From assembly GCA_964523295.1 (NCBI GenBank), contig CAZGAH010000116.1:1-10883 (forward strand): a DNA stretch of 10,883 bases, read 5' to 3'. Position 1 is the first letter of the stretch. Every line of letters begins with the position of its first letter. Positions 1 through 8,598 of the stretch are shown here, one piece after another. The stretch is from CAZGAH01 sp964523295 (GTDB lineage Bacteria; Desulfobacterota; Desulfovibrionia; Desulfovibrionales; Desulfovibrionaceae). The notes under the pieces are model-generated. The model was not told the origin of the DNA. It did not search any database and saw only the letters and a program-made list of their open reading frames with translations. The translations under genes were made by a program, and so were the position numbers.

Positions 1-646
1 TCTTCATCTCTTCCCTTGGGTAGTCGTTTTCCAGGAAGACGTCGATCTGGGGCAGGCAGTTGAAGGCGATCTGATAGGGGTAGACCTTGGTTTCCGGGTC
101 TTTCATGCTCAACAGCGCCTGCACCTGCGAGGCCAGCTCGTCGATGGCCTTCTGCCCGGTGCCGGAAACGGCCTGGTAGGTGGAGACGACGACGCGGGTG
201 ATGGTTGCCGCGTCGTGCAGCGGCTTGAGCGCGACGACCATCTGGATGGTCGAGCAATTGGGGTTGGCGATGATGCCGTTATGCCAGTCCAGATCGTCGG
301 GGTTGACCTCGGGCACGACGAGCGGGCAGCGGTCGTCCATGCGCCAGGCGCTGGAGTTGTCCACCACGACGCAGCCGGAAGCGGCGGCGTGCGGGGCGAA
401 GCGCTCCGAGGTGGAGCCTCCGGCTGAAAACAAGGCCAGGTCGACGCCCTGAAACGAGTCTTCGGTCAGTTCCCGGACTACCAGTTCCTTGTTCTTGAAG
501 GGGAGCCTGGATCCGGCCGAGCGTGACGAGGCCAGGGCAATGACCTCGGTAGCGGGAAAATTCCGGCTCTCCAGCGTCTTCAGCATTTCACGGCCCACGG
601 CGCCCGTGGCGCCGGCCACGGCTACCACGAGATTGTCTCTGCCCAT
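1..646 (-). CDS. asd: Aspartate-semialdehyde dehydrogenase, N-terminal 215 residues (cut by window edge)
   Basis: This enzyme reduces aspartyl phosphate to aspartate semialdehyde with NADPH, the branch-point step to lysine/diaminopimelate, threonine and methionine, in the cytoplasm. The translation opens with MGRDNLVVAVAGATGAVG, the glycine-rich nucleotide-binding loop. It then shows the SAGGSTSE segment, the NPNCST motif with the catalytic cysteine, and STYQAVSGTG. These are diagnostic for the family, and the frame stays open to base 1. The C-terminal third (the rest of the catalytic domain with its histidine and arginine) lies outside the window. The ATG at 644-646 is preceded by AAGGAG (653-658 on the plus strand) with 6 bases between, which fixes the start. 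It lies 59 bases downstream of the transpeptidase-like gene, with a probable terminator between, so it likely has its own promoter, which I could not pinpoint. Confidence 0.97.
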   Translation of the reverse strand, partial: MGRDNLVVAVAGATGAVGREMLKTLESRNFPATEVIALASSRSAGSRLPFKNKELVVRELTEDSFQGVDLALFSAGGSTSERFAPHAAASGCVVVDNSSAWRMDDRCPLVVPEVNPDDLDWHNGIIANPNCSTIQMVVALKPLHDAATITRVVVSTYQAVSGTGQKAIDELASQVQALLSMKDPETKVYPYQIAFNCLPQIDVFLENDYPREEMK

Positions 647-679
647 GTCGCGCTCCTTGTCGAATGATGGTGATTAGAA

Positions 680-708
680 AAATAAAAAAAGAGCCGTCGG
701 ACGGACTA
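680..708 (-). terminator. Rho-independent terminator after the L,D-transpeptidase-like gene
   Basis: On the minus strand, directly overlapping the stop codon, there is a short GC hairpin. Its arms are CCGT and ACGG around CCG, extendable by an AG/CT pair with a T bulge. It is followed by seven consecutive T residues and more T-rich sequence. The stem is short, but the hairpin plus T-tract layout is right and the position between two genes fits. Confidence 0.55.
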
Positions 709-1470
709 CCGCGCGGGCAGCCCCCAGGCCTTGACGGCAGTCGCCAGCGCTTCTTCGGGCAGCTGGACCAGCACTGGCGCATTCTTCTCGTCGAGCCAGC
801 GCAACAGTCTGGTCAGATCCTCTGCGCTCATGGCCGTGCATCCGGCCGTGCTCTGCCCCACCCCTTTCCAGATATGAAAAAAGATGCAGGAGCCGGCGCC
901 CGGCTCGACGGGGTCGCTGTTGTGCCGGACGATGAGCCCGTGTCGGTACAGCCCGTCTTCCCGCAACATCGATTCGCTGCTGTTCCAGTCCGGGGAGACG
1001 GACGACGTATCCTGCAGCGTATTGTAGAACCGTGAATTGACATCGTCCACGCAGAAAAGGGTTGCCGAGGTCGTCAGCGTGGGCAGGTCCATGTTCCCCA
1101 ATTCGGATGGCGCGGATGTAAAGGCCTCGCCGAAGAGGAATACCCCCGCCGGCGCCTTTCCGTCGCCTTCGCGTTTCATCGGCCCGGCGATCAACTGAGC
1201 GGCATGAACACCGCGCCCCCATCCCAGGCCGGAGCGGCCCAGCGAGACCGGCACGTCACTGCCGACGCGCACCCATGCCCCATCAGCAGTTGCCCTTTCG
1301 TAGCACCGCATCAGCCCGGCGTTCGAATCCCAGTCCGCGGCGATGACCAGCACGAGCTGCCGCGCGGCGGCCAAGGGTTGCGCAGGTTCATTAACGGCCA
1401 GGGCCGCGGCCGGGCGTTGTGTCAGCAGCACGGCCAGACCGAACAGGATGAAAACAAGGCGGTAAAGCAT
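706..1470 (-). CDS. Secreted L,D-transpeptidase (YkuD)-family protein
   Basis: This 254-residue protein has an N-terminal signal peptide: a hydrophobic run over residues 5-24 and an AAALA-type signal peptidase site near residue 25, so it acts in the periplasm. The C-terminal half carries the YkuD catalytic signature: His199 in FFHIWKG, followed by STAGCTAMS with the presumed nucleophile Cys211. The common form of the motif is SHGC; here it is STAGC, as in the divergent branch of the family. Family members form 3-3 crosslinks between diaminopimelate residues or attach or release proteins at peptidoglycan; which of these applies here cannot be told. No LysM or other wall-binding domain is visible. 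The ATG is supported by AAGGAGG (1479-1485) at 8-base spacing. A putative promoter lies just upstream and a terminator just downstream, so it looks monocistronic. Confidence 0.87.
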   Translation of the reverse strand: MLYRLVFILFGLAVLLTQRPAAALAVNEPAQPLAAARQLVLVIAADWDSNAGLMRCYERATADGAWVRVGSDVPVSLGRSGLGWGRGVHAAQLIAGPMKREGDGKAPAGVFLFGEAFTSAPSELGNMDLPTLTTSATLFCVDDVNSRFYNTLQDTSSVSPDWNSSESMLREDGLYRHGLIVRHNSDPVEPGAGSCIFFHIWKGVGQSTAGCTAMSAEDLTRLLRWLDEKNAPVLVQLPEEALATAVKAWGLPAR

Positions 1471-1503
1471 AGCGGGAGCCTCCTTGTGGCGAATCGCGGT
1501 CGG

Positions 1504-1532
1504 ATACTACTGAAGGGGCCATGGCAGGGCAA
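1504..1532 (-). promoter_or_regulatory. Putative sigma-70-type promoter for the L,D-transpeptidase-like gene
   Basis: On the minus strand, TTGCCC (1527-1532) and TAGTAT (1504-1509) are separated by exactly 17 bases. Each matches four of six consensus positions. The predicted start would be about 25-30 bases ahead of the ATG at 1470, with a strong ribosome binding site between. Found by eye; GC-rich genomes give chance matches. Confidence 0.42.
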
Positions 1533-1559
1533 GCGAAAAAGCAGGGCGATCGTTTTCGC
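1533..1559. repeat. Inverted repeat between the large kinase and the transpeptidase gene
   Basis: GCGAAAA (1533-1539) and TTTTCGC (1553-1559) form a perfect 7-base inverted repeat with a 13-base spacer. It sits about 45 bases downstream of the kinase stop and just upstream of the putative -35 box of the next gene. It could be a weak terminator for the kinase (a T run is part of the minus-strand arm) or an operator-like site. Neither role is proven. Confidence 0.3.
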
Positions 1560-1604
1560 GGCCCCTGGGGTGCTCAGCGGACCCTGGCAGGCTGGCGGAG
1601 AGCA

Positions 1605-4600
1605 TCATCGACGCGCGTCAAGCGTTTGCAAGAGCCGCTGAAACTGCCATTCCGCCTCTGACAGCAGGCGATCCAGGGCCGGCAGGTCGCCGGACTTTGC
1701 GGCAGCTTCCATCTGCAGGGAGACATCGGCCAGGGCTTTGCACGAGGCGTTCATGGCCAGCCCCTTCATCCCGTGGGCGTCCATGAAGGCTTCCTGCATG
1801 TCGCCACGCTCCCGCGCGGCGCGCAGGGAGGCTATCTTGAGCGGCACGGTCTCCCGGACGATGCGCAGCACCTCTTTGGCCAGGTCGTCGTCGTCGGAGA
1901 GGCGGTCGAGCAGGTCGGCATTGTCGAAGATCGGCAGCGCCGGATCAGACCCGGAACCGGAGCCGCAGCGAGGAGCACGGCCCTCGGGCGAGGCNNNNNN
2001 NNNNAACGTGCGTCCAGTTGGTGCCGCCGAACGATGCGGCGGATTCCCGGTTTGTCGTTTTCTTCGGCGTCCGCTGCAACCGTGTATTGTCCGTGGCCGT
2101 GGTCCCGTTCGCGTCGTCCGCACACCTGGGGAGCCATTTTCCCAGCACCCGGCCCAGTTCGACGGGGTTTACCGGTTTGGGCACGTAATCGTCCATTCCG
2201 GCAGCGAAACAGTTTTCCCGATCCTGCTGCATCGCCCCGGCAGTCATGGCAATGACAGGGATGCGCGGTCGGGAGGGCTTTGTTCCTGCCGCGGCCGGCT
2301 CTTCTTCCCGGTGTCTGATGGCCCGCGTGGCCTCCAGGCCGTCCATGTCCGGCATCATCACGTCCATGAGCACCAGGTCGTAGGGGATCGTTTCCAGCGC
2401 CTTGAGCACCTCCAGCCCGTTGCCGGCGACGTTGGCCGTCAGGCCGAGCTTTTTGAGGATGCCCAAGGCAACCTGCTGGTTGGCCGGATTGTCTTCGGCC
2501 ACCAGCACCCGGCCGGAGAGCCTCGGCAATGCCCCTTTTTTGCGCCTGGTCTCCCTGGCCATGTGTCGGGTGATGATCGGCCCGTTTTCCTGTTCCCTTT
2601 CGGCGCCAGCCAGAACGGTCATCAGCGTATCGAGCAACTCGGACTGTCGCACCGGTTTATTCAGGTAGGCGGTGAAGCCCAGTTCCTGAAACCGTCTGGC
2701 GTCGCCCGGCCTGCCCAGCGAGGTGAGCATGACCAGCGGGAGGTTTCGGAATCGCTTGTCCGATTTGATGGCCTCGCCCACCTCCGCGCCGTCCATGTCC
2801 GGCATCTGCAGGTCCACTATGGCCAGGTCGAAAGGACAGCCCATGTCCCAGGTGTTCAGGAGCGCCTGTAGCGCGGTCACGCCGTCCTGAAACACCTCGG
2901 CACGCGCTCCCCAGGCCGTCAGCTGCCGGCCCAGAATTTCGCGGTTGGTCGCGTTGTCGTCCACGACCAGTACGTGCAGACCGCGCAGGTCGCGCGAAAG
3001 GTCGGGAAGGGCTCGTTCCTCCGATTGCCTGACGAACCTGGCTGTGAACCAGAACTCCGTGCCCTGTCCCTCGCGGCTCCTGACTCCGATGCGCCCGCCC
3101 ATCATTTCCGCCAGTTGCCTGCAAATGGCCAGCCCGAGCCCGGTGCCGCCGAAGCGGCGCGTGGCCGAGGTGTCCACCTGGGTAAACTTGTTGAAAAGCA
3201 GTCCTATCTTGTCCGCGGGAATGCCGATGCCCGTGTCCCGGATGGAAAACCGGATCAAGGCCTGGGTCGCCGTGTCCTCGTCCAGGCTGGCCTCCAGGAA
3301 GATTTCCCCCGCCTCGGTGAATTTCACGGCATTGCCGACCAGATTGTACAGAATCTGCCGTAAACGGCCCGGGTCGCCCTGGAGCAGGGCCGGTACGTCC
3401 GGGTCCATGCTGCAGATCAGCTCCAGCCCCTTTTCGTGCGCCTTCACGGCCATGGTGGCGGCGAAGTCGTCCAGAAGGTCGGCGAGGTCGAAGTCCAGGG
3501 TTTCCAGTTCGAGCTTTCTGGCCTCGATCTTGGAAAAGTCGAGAATGTCGTTGATGATGCCGAGCAGGGTTTCGCCGCTGTGCTGGATGGTCGCGGCGTA
3601 ACGCCGCTGTTCCGGGCTCAGGTCCGTATCCAGGAGCAAGCCCGTCATGCCGATGACCCCGTTCATGGGGGTGCGTATCTCGTGACTCATGTTGGCCAGG
3701 AATTCGGATTTCGCGCGGTTGGCCTCATCGGCTGCCTCCCTCGCAGCCTGGGCCTGTTCCTTGAGCGCCAGCAGGGCCTGCTCCGCGTCCATGCTGGTAA
3801 AGGCATTGGCCAGAATCCTGGCGACCACGCCGAGGCCCTGAATCTGGTTGTCGGTCCACCGTGACGCCTCCCGGACCATGTCGAAGGCGACGAACCCGTA
3901 GGTGCGGCGTTCGGTGTAAATGGGCACGGCGAGCACCGAGAGCACGCCCAGCGAGGCGAACAGCCGTTTTTCGTTGTCCGCCTCCGCAGGCAGATGCTCC
4001 AGGCCGGGAATATGCACGACGGCCTTTTCCCTGAGCAGCCTGTCCGTACACCAGGGCATGCTTTTCGACGGAAAATAGCGCATGAGCGCACGCTTGGACT
4101 CTACGCCCTCGCGGCGCCATTCGTGCGTATTGGCCACGGTCTCGTAGTCGCGGGAATAGATATGCAGCCCGCTGCGGTCCGCACCGAAAAATTCGCCTGT
4201 CCGCTGCAACATCGTATTGATCTTGCCGTCGATATTGGCACTCGTCGCGGTGATGAAATCCGCGGCGATCTCTGCGACCATCTCCTGCAGGTGGTATTGG
4301 AAATGGAGGTCCGCTTCGATGCGCTTGTGCGCGGTGACGTCGCGCATGACCGCCAGTACGCCTGCCTCATGCTGCGTCGTTGCCGGGAGAAACGAGGTCG
4401 ATATGGTGATGGTCAACGGCTCGCCGCTGGCCCGGGTGATCGTCCACTCCTCGTCTTTCAGGTGCTCGCCCGACTGCATTCTGTCCATGCGTTCGACCGC
4501 TTGCGCCTGCATGGCCGGATCCGGGTAAACGGTCTGGAACCATCCCAGACGGTTGATCGCTTCCATGGAATAGCCGGTCATCTCCTCCATGGCCTTGTTC

Positions 4601-5577
4601 CAGACCGAAAAAGCCAGATAGGGGTACTGTTCCCGTGCGTGGCACACGGCAATGCCGTCGCCGGCGACAGTCATCACCGTATCCTGAAAGGCGTTCGCCT
4701 CGCGCAACGCCGCCTCGGCGCGCTGCTGTCCGGTGATGTCTTCAAGCACCAGGATCGCGCATCGCTCTCCGCGCAGTCGGACCGGCGCCACGCTGAAGCG
4801 CACGCGCTGATCCTCGCCTGCGCCGTCGTCATGGACGATCGTCTTTTCCTGATTCCGGATTTCGTGCGCCTCGCCCTGCAATATCCGGCAAATCGCCGCG
4901 TTGATTTCGCACTCACAGCAATTCGTGGAACTGCCGCACCCCTTTGGATGCTCCTGCCGGTGGCAGCAGCCGATATAGTCGCCGCATCGGAATCCATTGG
5001 GGCTGAATCCCGGGCAGTTGAACATGCGCCTGCCGGCAGGATTATCCCGCACGATGCGCCCGGCCTGGTTGAAGACGAGGATGCCGACCGGAACGGCGGC
5101 CAGGATGGAGGAAACCGTGTTGAGCGCCTCTTCGGTTCGGTATGTCGCCTCGTCGTCGGCCTGCTCGCCGGTCTGCCTGCCGCCGGCGACTTCCATGGCG
5201 AAACCGCCTATCTGGACGAGTGTGCTTTCCGCGTCGCGCAGCGCCTGCACATTCCCCGCTACGTGCGCAACGCCGCCGTCGAGGCGGCGCAGCGACCACA
5301 GGCCGTCGACCGCGTCGGCGCCCTCTTCCAGACGCCGCCGGCAGCGTTCCCAGTCGGCAGGATCGAGATACAGGACGTGCGCCACGTCCGGGGCGGATCG
5401 GAACAGGGACTCGGGCGTATCGTAGCCCAGCAGCCGGGAGAGGCCGTCATTGCACCAGAGCAGGCGCCCATCGGGAGCGACCGAAAACGCCCCGATCGTA
5501 ATGCGTTCCTGGCCGCCTTCAAGGGCGGTTGCGCCTGCCACGGGAGCGACTGCTTCGGGTTTGCTGCCAAGGGACAT
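1605..5577 (-). CDS. Large cytoplasmic hybrid histidine kinase (PAS-PAS-PAS-GAF-HisKA-HATPase-REC-REC-HPt), split by an assembly gap
   Basis: At least 1320 residues, with no signal peptide or membrane segment, so probably a soluble sensor. Numbered from the ATG at 5577, the order is: PAS ~26-126; PAS ~150-280 with a Cys-rich insert ~196-225; PAS ~296-423; GAF ~430-597; a short coiled coil; HisKA with phospho-acceptor His632 in SHEIRTPMNG; HATPase ~740-860 with GNAVKF, DTGIGI and GGTGLGLAI; REC1 ~865-986 (Asp922); REC2 ~1020-1143 (Asp1072). After the N run comes an HPt domain with its His (codon 1773-1775) in AHGMKGLAMN. All phosphorelay residues are present. A GTG at 5619 is in frame, but the ATG at 5577 has GAGGAG (5585-5590) at 7-base spacing and is preferred. 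The unknown bases fall in the REC2-HPt linker. Coding on either side fills whole codons, so the true gap should be a multiple of three. The signal and output are not visible. Confidence 0.93.
1995..2004. other. Assembly gap (10 N) inside the large kinase gene
   Basis: Ten consecutive N residues lie in the linker between the second receiver and the HPt domain. Ten is a conventional placeholder, so the real length is unknown. Taken literally the 10 N shift the frame and send the kinase into a spurious stop at about 1945. The 390 bases below and 3573 bases above (to the ATG) are both whole numbers of codons. Confidence 0.98.
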
Positions 5578-5661
5578 GGGCTGACTCCTCGCGAGCGGCG
5601 CACGATCCGGGGCGAACACTCCACACGCCGTCCCCGCGGCCGCTTCGCTCTTGTAGCCGAA

Positions 5662-5680
5662 GACGTAATAATCCTACGTC
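5662..5680. promoter_or_regulatory. Candidate operator: inverted repeat upstream of the large kinase
   Basis: GACGTA (5662-5667) and TACGTC (5675-5680) are perfect inverted arms with a 7-base AT-rich spacer, 19 bases in all. They sit about 85-100 bases before the kinase ATG in an otherwise GC-rich leader. On the minus strand the distal arm overlaps a TTGACG that could act as a -35 box, but no good -10 box follows at normal spacing. The size and symmetry fit a dimeric regulator's site; the regulator is unknown. Confidence 0.33.
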
Positions 5681-5722
5681 AACGAGTCGCCTGTCGTCCA
5701 GTATAAAGGGCTGCCGGTTTCG

Positions 5723-5740
5723 GTCCCTCCGCAGAGGGCC
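5723..5740 (-). terminator. Weak terminator-like hairpin after the M23 peptidase gene
   Basis: The minus strand holds CCCTC and GAGGG around a TGCG loop, extendable by GG/CC pairs with one bulged base. It lies about 50 bases past the stop of the M23 gene and before the large kinase leader. No T-tract follows, so it is not a standard rho-independent terminator. Confidence 0.22.
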
Positions 5741-5787
5741 CCGCAGGACGGCTGTCTGTCAGGATCAATCCCTGTATACGAGTCCGC

Positions 5788-6690
5788 TTAGTCGACGATA
5801 TACCACAGCGGATTGACGGGCGTGCCGTTGCGGCGGACCTCATAATGGAGATGGGGGGCCTGGCTGCGACCGGTATTGCCTACGTAGGCGATGATCTGGC
5901 CGCGCAGCACCTGATCGCCGACAGCCACGGCAGCCGACTTGAGATGGGCGTAGCGGGTGACGCAGGAAGGACTGTGCGTAATCTCCAGCAACCGGCCATA
6001 GCCGCCGGACCACTCGCTGGCGGTGACCACGCCGGCGGCCGGGGCGATGATCCGTGTTCCGCTGGGCGCTACGATGTCCAGCCCGGCATGGAAATCCCGA
6101 CGCCCGCTGAAGGGATCGCGCCGGTAGCCGAAGTAGGAGGACAGGCGGCCGCGCACAGGCCAGATGGAGGGGATCGAACTCAGCTTGAGTTTTTCGTTGC
6201 CTATGGCCTGCATCAGCGCGAGTTGCCGGCCCTCTTCGGCGCTCAGGTCGCGCCAGGTGCGATGAAACAGGCGCAGCAACTGCGGTGGATAGGGCTTGGC
6301 GGGGTCCAGGGCAATCTGCTCGGGCCGGGGCTCGGCAAAGGGGTCTTCATCGGCGCTCTCTTGCGCATAGTCGTAATGCTCCACCCCGAGCATGATCCCG
6401 AGCTTGAAGTTGAAATCATGCAGCTGCGTCGCGAGCTCTTCCATGGCCAGAAGCCGGAAGCCCTTGTCAAAGAGCGCCGCGGCCTGCTCGCGTCGGCGCA
6501 TTTCAGAATTCTCGAGCGTGGCCTCCAGCCGGACCACCGTCCGGGCGCAGTACCAGAGCAGGGCATCCGTCGCGCCCCAGGCCAGCAAAGCGCACAGGAC
6601 GAGCACCGGCATCCAGCCCCGCAGGTGAAACGAGCATTTCATTTCACCTTTCTGGTTGAAGAGAACGATGGCGTAGCGACGGGAAAGCAT
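5788..6690 (-). CDS. Membrane-anchored M23 (LytM-type) zinc metallopeptidase, probable murein endopeptidase
   Basis: Numbered from the ATG at 6690, the 300-residue protein has a short basic cytoplasmic start (MLSRRYAIVLFNQ) and one hydrophobic segment at about residues 26-42. A periplasmic helical region follows, and then a C-terminal M23 domain (~170-295). Zinc ligands are His201 and Asp205 (HAGLD) and His282, with His280 as the catalytic histidine (HLHYEV). The surrounding YFGYRRDPFSG, YGRLLEITH and YAHL segments are typical. With the metal site intact it should be an active endopeptidase cutting peptide crossbridges in the periplasm, unlike the degenerate EnvC/NlpD activators. A GTG at 6717 is in frame, but neither start has a clear Shine-Dalgarno sequence. 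I chose 6690 because an N-terminus of this sort (M-x-x-R-x-Y-x-I-V) is what I recall from related Desulfovibrio proteins. It is 134 bases downstream of the NFACT gene. Confidence 0.91.
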   Translation of the reverse strand: MLSRRYAIVLFNQKGEMKCSFHLRGWMPVLVLCALLAWGATDALLWYCARTVVRLEATLENSEMRRREQAAALFDKGFRLLAMEELATQLHDFNFKLGIMLGVEHYDYAQESADEDPFAEPRPEQIALDPAKPYPPQLLRLFHRTWRDLSAEEGRQLALMQAIGNEKLKLSSIPSIWPVRGRLSSYFGYRRDPFSGRRDFHAGLDIVAPSGTRIIAPAAGVVTASEWSGGYGRLLEITHSPSCVTRYAHLKSAAVAVGDQVLRGQIIAYVGNTGRSQAPHLHYEVRRNGTPVNPLWYIVD

Positions 6691-6757
6691 GATGTGGGTG
6701 GTGTGTGCCGAAATCACGGCAACAAACGAATGAAGCTTGTCCGGAACCCGAAGCGAT

Positions 6758-6763
6758 TGTCAA
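6758..6763 (-). promoter_or_regulatory. Possible -35 box upstream of the M23 peptidase gene
   Basis: A perfect TTGACA lies on the minus strand in the 134-base gap between the NFACT gene and the M23 gene. No convincing -10 hexamer is found 16-18 bases downstream, so this is only a hint that the M23 gene may be transcribed independently of the NFACT gene. Confidence 0.2.
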
Positions 6764-6824
6764 GGAAAAACGGCAACGGCGCAGTCGGGCCAGCCAGACG
6801 TCAACCACGGCGCGTGGCGATTGC

Positions 6825-8348
6825 TCAACAGCAGAGCCGTGCCTCCAGGTCCGGATCCAAGGCCACGCAAAAGGAATCGAGAACGCGGTCCACGCGGACG
6901 GAGCCCGGATCGGCGCCTTTCACTGCGCGTACATCACGCACGCGGGCACAGAGCACGCGGGCCTTGGCACTGCCAGCCTGCCAGCTGCGCAGGCCGGCCA
7001 GCATCGCCGCCTGTTCCATGCTCCTCGCCGGCACCTCCTGGCCGGGGTGCTCGCGTTGCAGGACAACATGCGCGCCCGGGCCGTCTTCGGCGTGGAACCA
7101 GAGATCAAAGGGGCGCGCAACCCGGGTCACCAGGGCATGATTGGCCTTGCTGTTGCGCCCGCGCAGCAGGAGAAAGCCGTCGTCGGTGCGAAAACGCTGC
7201 AAGGCCGGCTCCGGTCGGGCTTTCCTGGGGCGGGCCGAAGGGGCCGGGGGCTTGTTCGGGGAGCTGGACGGCGCATGGCCGGAGCACAGTTTCTCCAGCT
7301 CACGTTCCAGCGTCAATCGCCGCGCCTCCAGGATCGGCAGCCCGCGTTTGCCCTTTGCCGCCTGACGGAACAGCCGCTCCATATTCTCGGCCACGCACCA
7401 GCGCGGGTCCAGGGTCAGCGTGCGGTGCACGCCCGATGCGTCGGACAGGGTCAGGGTGGAGCATTTTGCCCGCGGATCCATGGCGTAGAGCTGGGATTTG
7501 ATCAGCGCTGCCTCCTGCGCACCGTCGATCAGTGTCTGCAATCGCTGGCGCTCGGCCTCAAGCCTGTCCAGGGCGCGCTGCGTGCGTCGGTTCGCGGCAC
7601 TGAGCGCTCCCAGCTCGCCCTGATGCCTGGACTGATGCACTGCGGCGTAGATCGCGGCCTCGGCAACCCAGTCCGCGGCCTGCGTCGCGCTGGCAAAGGT
7701 CATTTCATCGCGCCCGCGTCGTAAGGAGTCCGGAAGCCGCCAGGCCAGGGCCAGGCGCGAGTTCGCGTCCCGGGACCCGGCCGGTTCGTAGCCATAGCAG
7801 ACGCCGCCAGCCCCCGCGCGAACGTCGGCCAGGGCCTGCGCTGCGGCCTCAGGGTCCAGACTGGTCAGGAGCCGGCGCAACGCGGGCGACACCTGCTGCG
7901 CGTGCCGCCAGACGTCCGGGTCTGTGCGGATCTGGTCCAGGTCGGGCCAGGCAGGTTCGTGGTCGAAGGATTCGTCGAGCGCGGGCAGGACCTGAGGCCC
8001 CAGGCGCAGATCGATACAGAAAAAGGCCTGCTCGGGCCCGCTCAGTCGCCAGGCCAGCCGGCGTCCGGGCCAGTCCGAATGCGCCTGAAGCAGGCGACAG
8101 CCGGCCAGGTGCCGGCGCAGGCTCATGACCAGCCCGTCGGGCCGGGGCGGATTTTCCGGTTTTTCCTGGCTGAGACAGAGCAGCGGGCGCTGGCGGTCGC
8201 AGTTCAGCAGAAGACAACGGGCCGGAGCCCGACCATCAAGTTCGAAGGAGAAAACAGAGGGCGCCGGGCTATAAATTTTCTGGACGCGGCACCCCTGGAG
8301 CGCGGCGCCGAGTTCCTGAGCCAGAAGGCGGAAAAAGTTGGATTCCAT
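6825..8348 (-). CDS. NFACT family protein (RqcH/Rqc2-like, fibronectin-binding-protein A type)
   Basis: A 507-residue protein, probably cytoplasmic. NFACT-N covers ~1-240, starting MESNFFRLLAQEL and containing the QKIYSP segment. A helical coiled coil follows at ~247-285, then the LDPRWCVAENMERLF segment and a second coiled coil to ~350. A Pro/Ser/Arg-rich linker (~355-383) leads to a C-terminal NFACT-R (DUF814) domain at ~385-495. NFACT-R shows GRNSKAN, DLWFHAEDGPGAHVVL and VRDVRAVKGADPGSVRV, all characteristic. RqcH proteins bind stalled 50S subunits with peptidyl-tRNA and recruit tRNA-Ala to add alanine tails that mark the nascent chain for degradation. The Asp-Arg pair needed for this in B. 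subtilis aligns here with Gly95-Arg96, so tailing activity is uncertain. The ATG at 8346-8348 has only a weak GGAAAG upstream. No quality-control partner gene lies beside it. Confidence 0.9.
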   Translation of the reverse strand: MESNFFRLLAQELGAALQGCRVQKIYSPAPSVFSFELDGRAPARCLLLNCDRQRPLLCLSQEKPENPPRPDGLVMSLRRHLAGCRLLQAHSDWPGRRLAWRLSGPEQAFFCIDLRLGPQVLPALDESFDHEPAWPDLDQIRTDPDVWRHAQQVSPALRRLLTSLDPEAAAQALADVRAGAGGVCYGYEPAGSRDANSRLALAWRLPDSLRRGRDEMTFASATQAADWVAEAAIYAAVHQSRHQGELGALSAANRRTQRALDRLEAERQRLQTLIDGAQEAALIKSQLYAMDPRAKCSTLTLSDASGVHRTLTLDPRWCVAENMERLFRQAAKGKRGLPILEARRLTLERELEKLCSGHAPSSSPNKPPAPSARPRKARPEPALQRFRTDDGFLLLRGRNSKANHALVTRVARPFDLWFHAEDGPGAHVVLQREHPGQEVPARSMEQAAMLAGLRSWQAGSAKARVLCARVRDVRAVKGADPGSVRVDRVLDSFCVALDPDLEARLCC

Positions 8349-8598
8349 TCAGGATGCTTTCCGTTAACAGTACGTGGCCATGTCCGGCGGGGCATCCTGA
8401 TGCAGGAAAACGGACTGGCATGCAAGCCACGGATGTCCCAGCCATCCGTCTTGACAGTGAGCGTCTTTTCGTCTCCAGCCTGTTGCCACGACTGATCATA
8501 TCCCCGACGCACGGAACACATTGTTTATAACTGACGTTCAATACTACTGAGAACAGGAACCCGCCGCAGCGTTTTGTTTCCTGCTCGTAGCATTTTGC

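Noticed and set aside
1738..2871. A 377-codon plus-strand open frame through the N gap
   Set aside because: It reads through unknown bases opposite receiver and HPt domains that are clearly coding on the other strand.
3994..5706. A 570-codon open frame on the plus strand, opposite the large kinase
   Set aside because: It is a codon-bias shadow of a GC-rich gene. The translation shows no recognisable domain, while the minus strand encodes clear PAS, GAF and kinase motifs over the same bases.
5845..7140. A 431-codon plus-strand open frame across the M23 and NFACT genes
   Set aside because: It spans two well-supported minus-strand genes and their intergenic gap, and has low-complexity composition and no domain.
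8204..8541. Two short minus-strand frames (90 and 105 codons) upstream of the NFACT gene
   Set aside because: They overlap the start of the NFACT gene in other frames. They show no domain, plausible ribosome binding site or family resemblance.
8554..8583. CAGGAA/TTCCTG inverted repeat just past the stop of the small kinase, considered as a terminator
   Set aside because: The stem is only 6 base pairs with an 18-base loop, and no T-tract follows on the minus strand.
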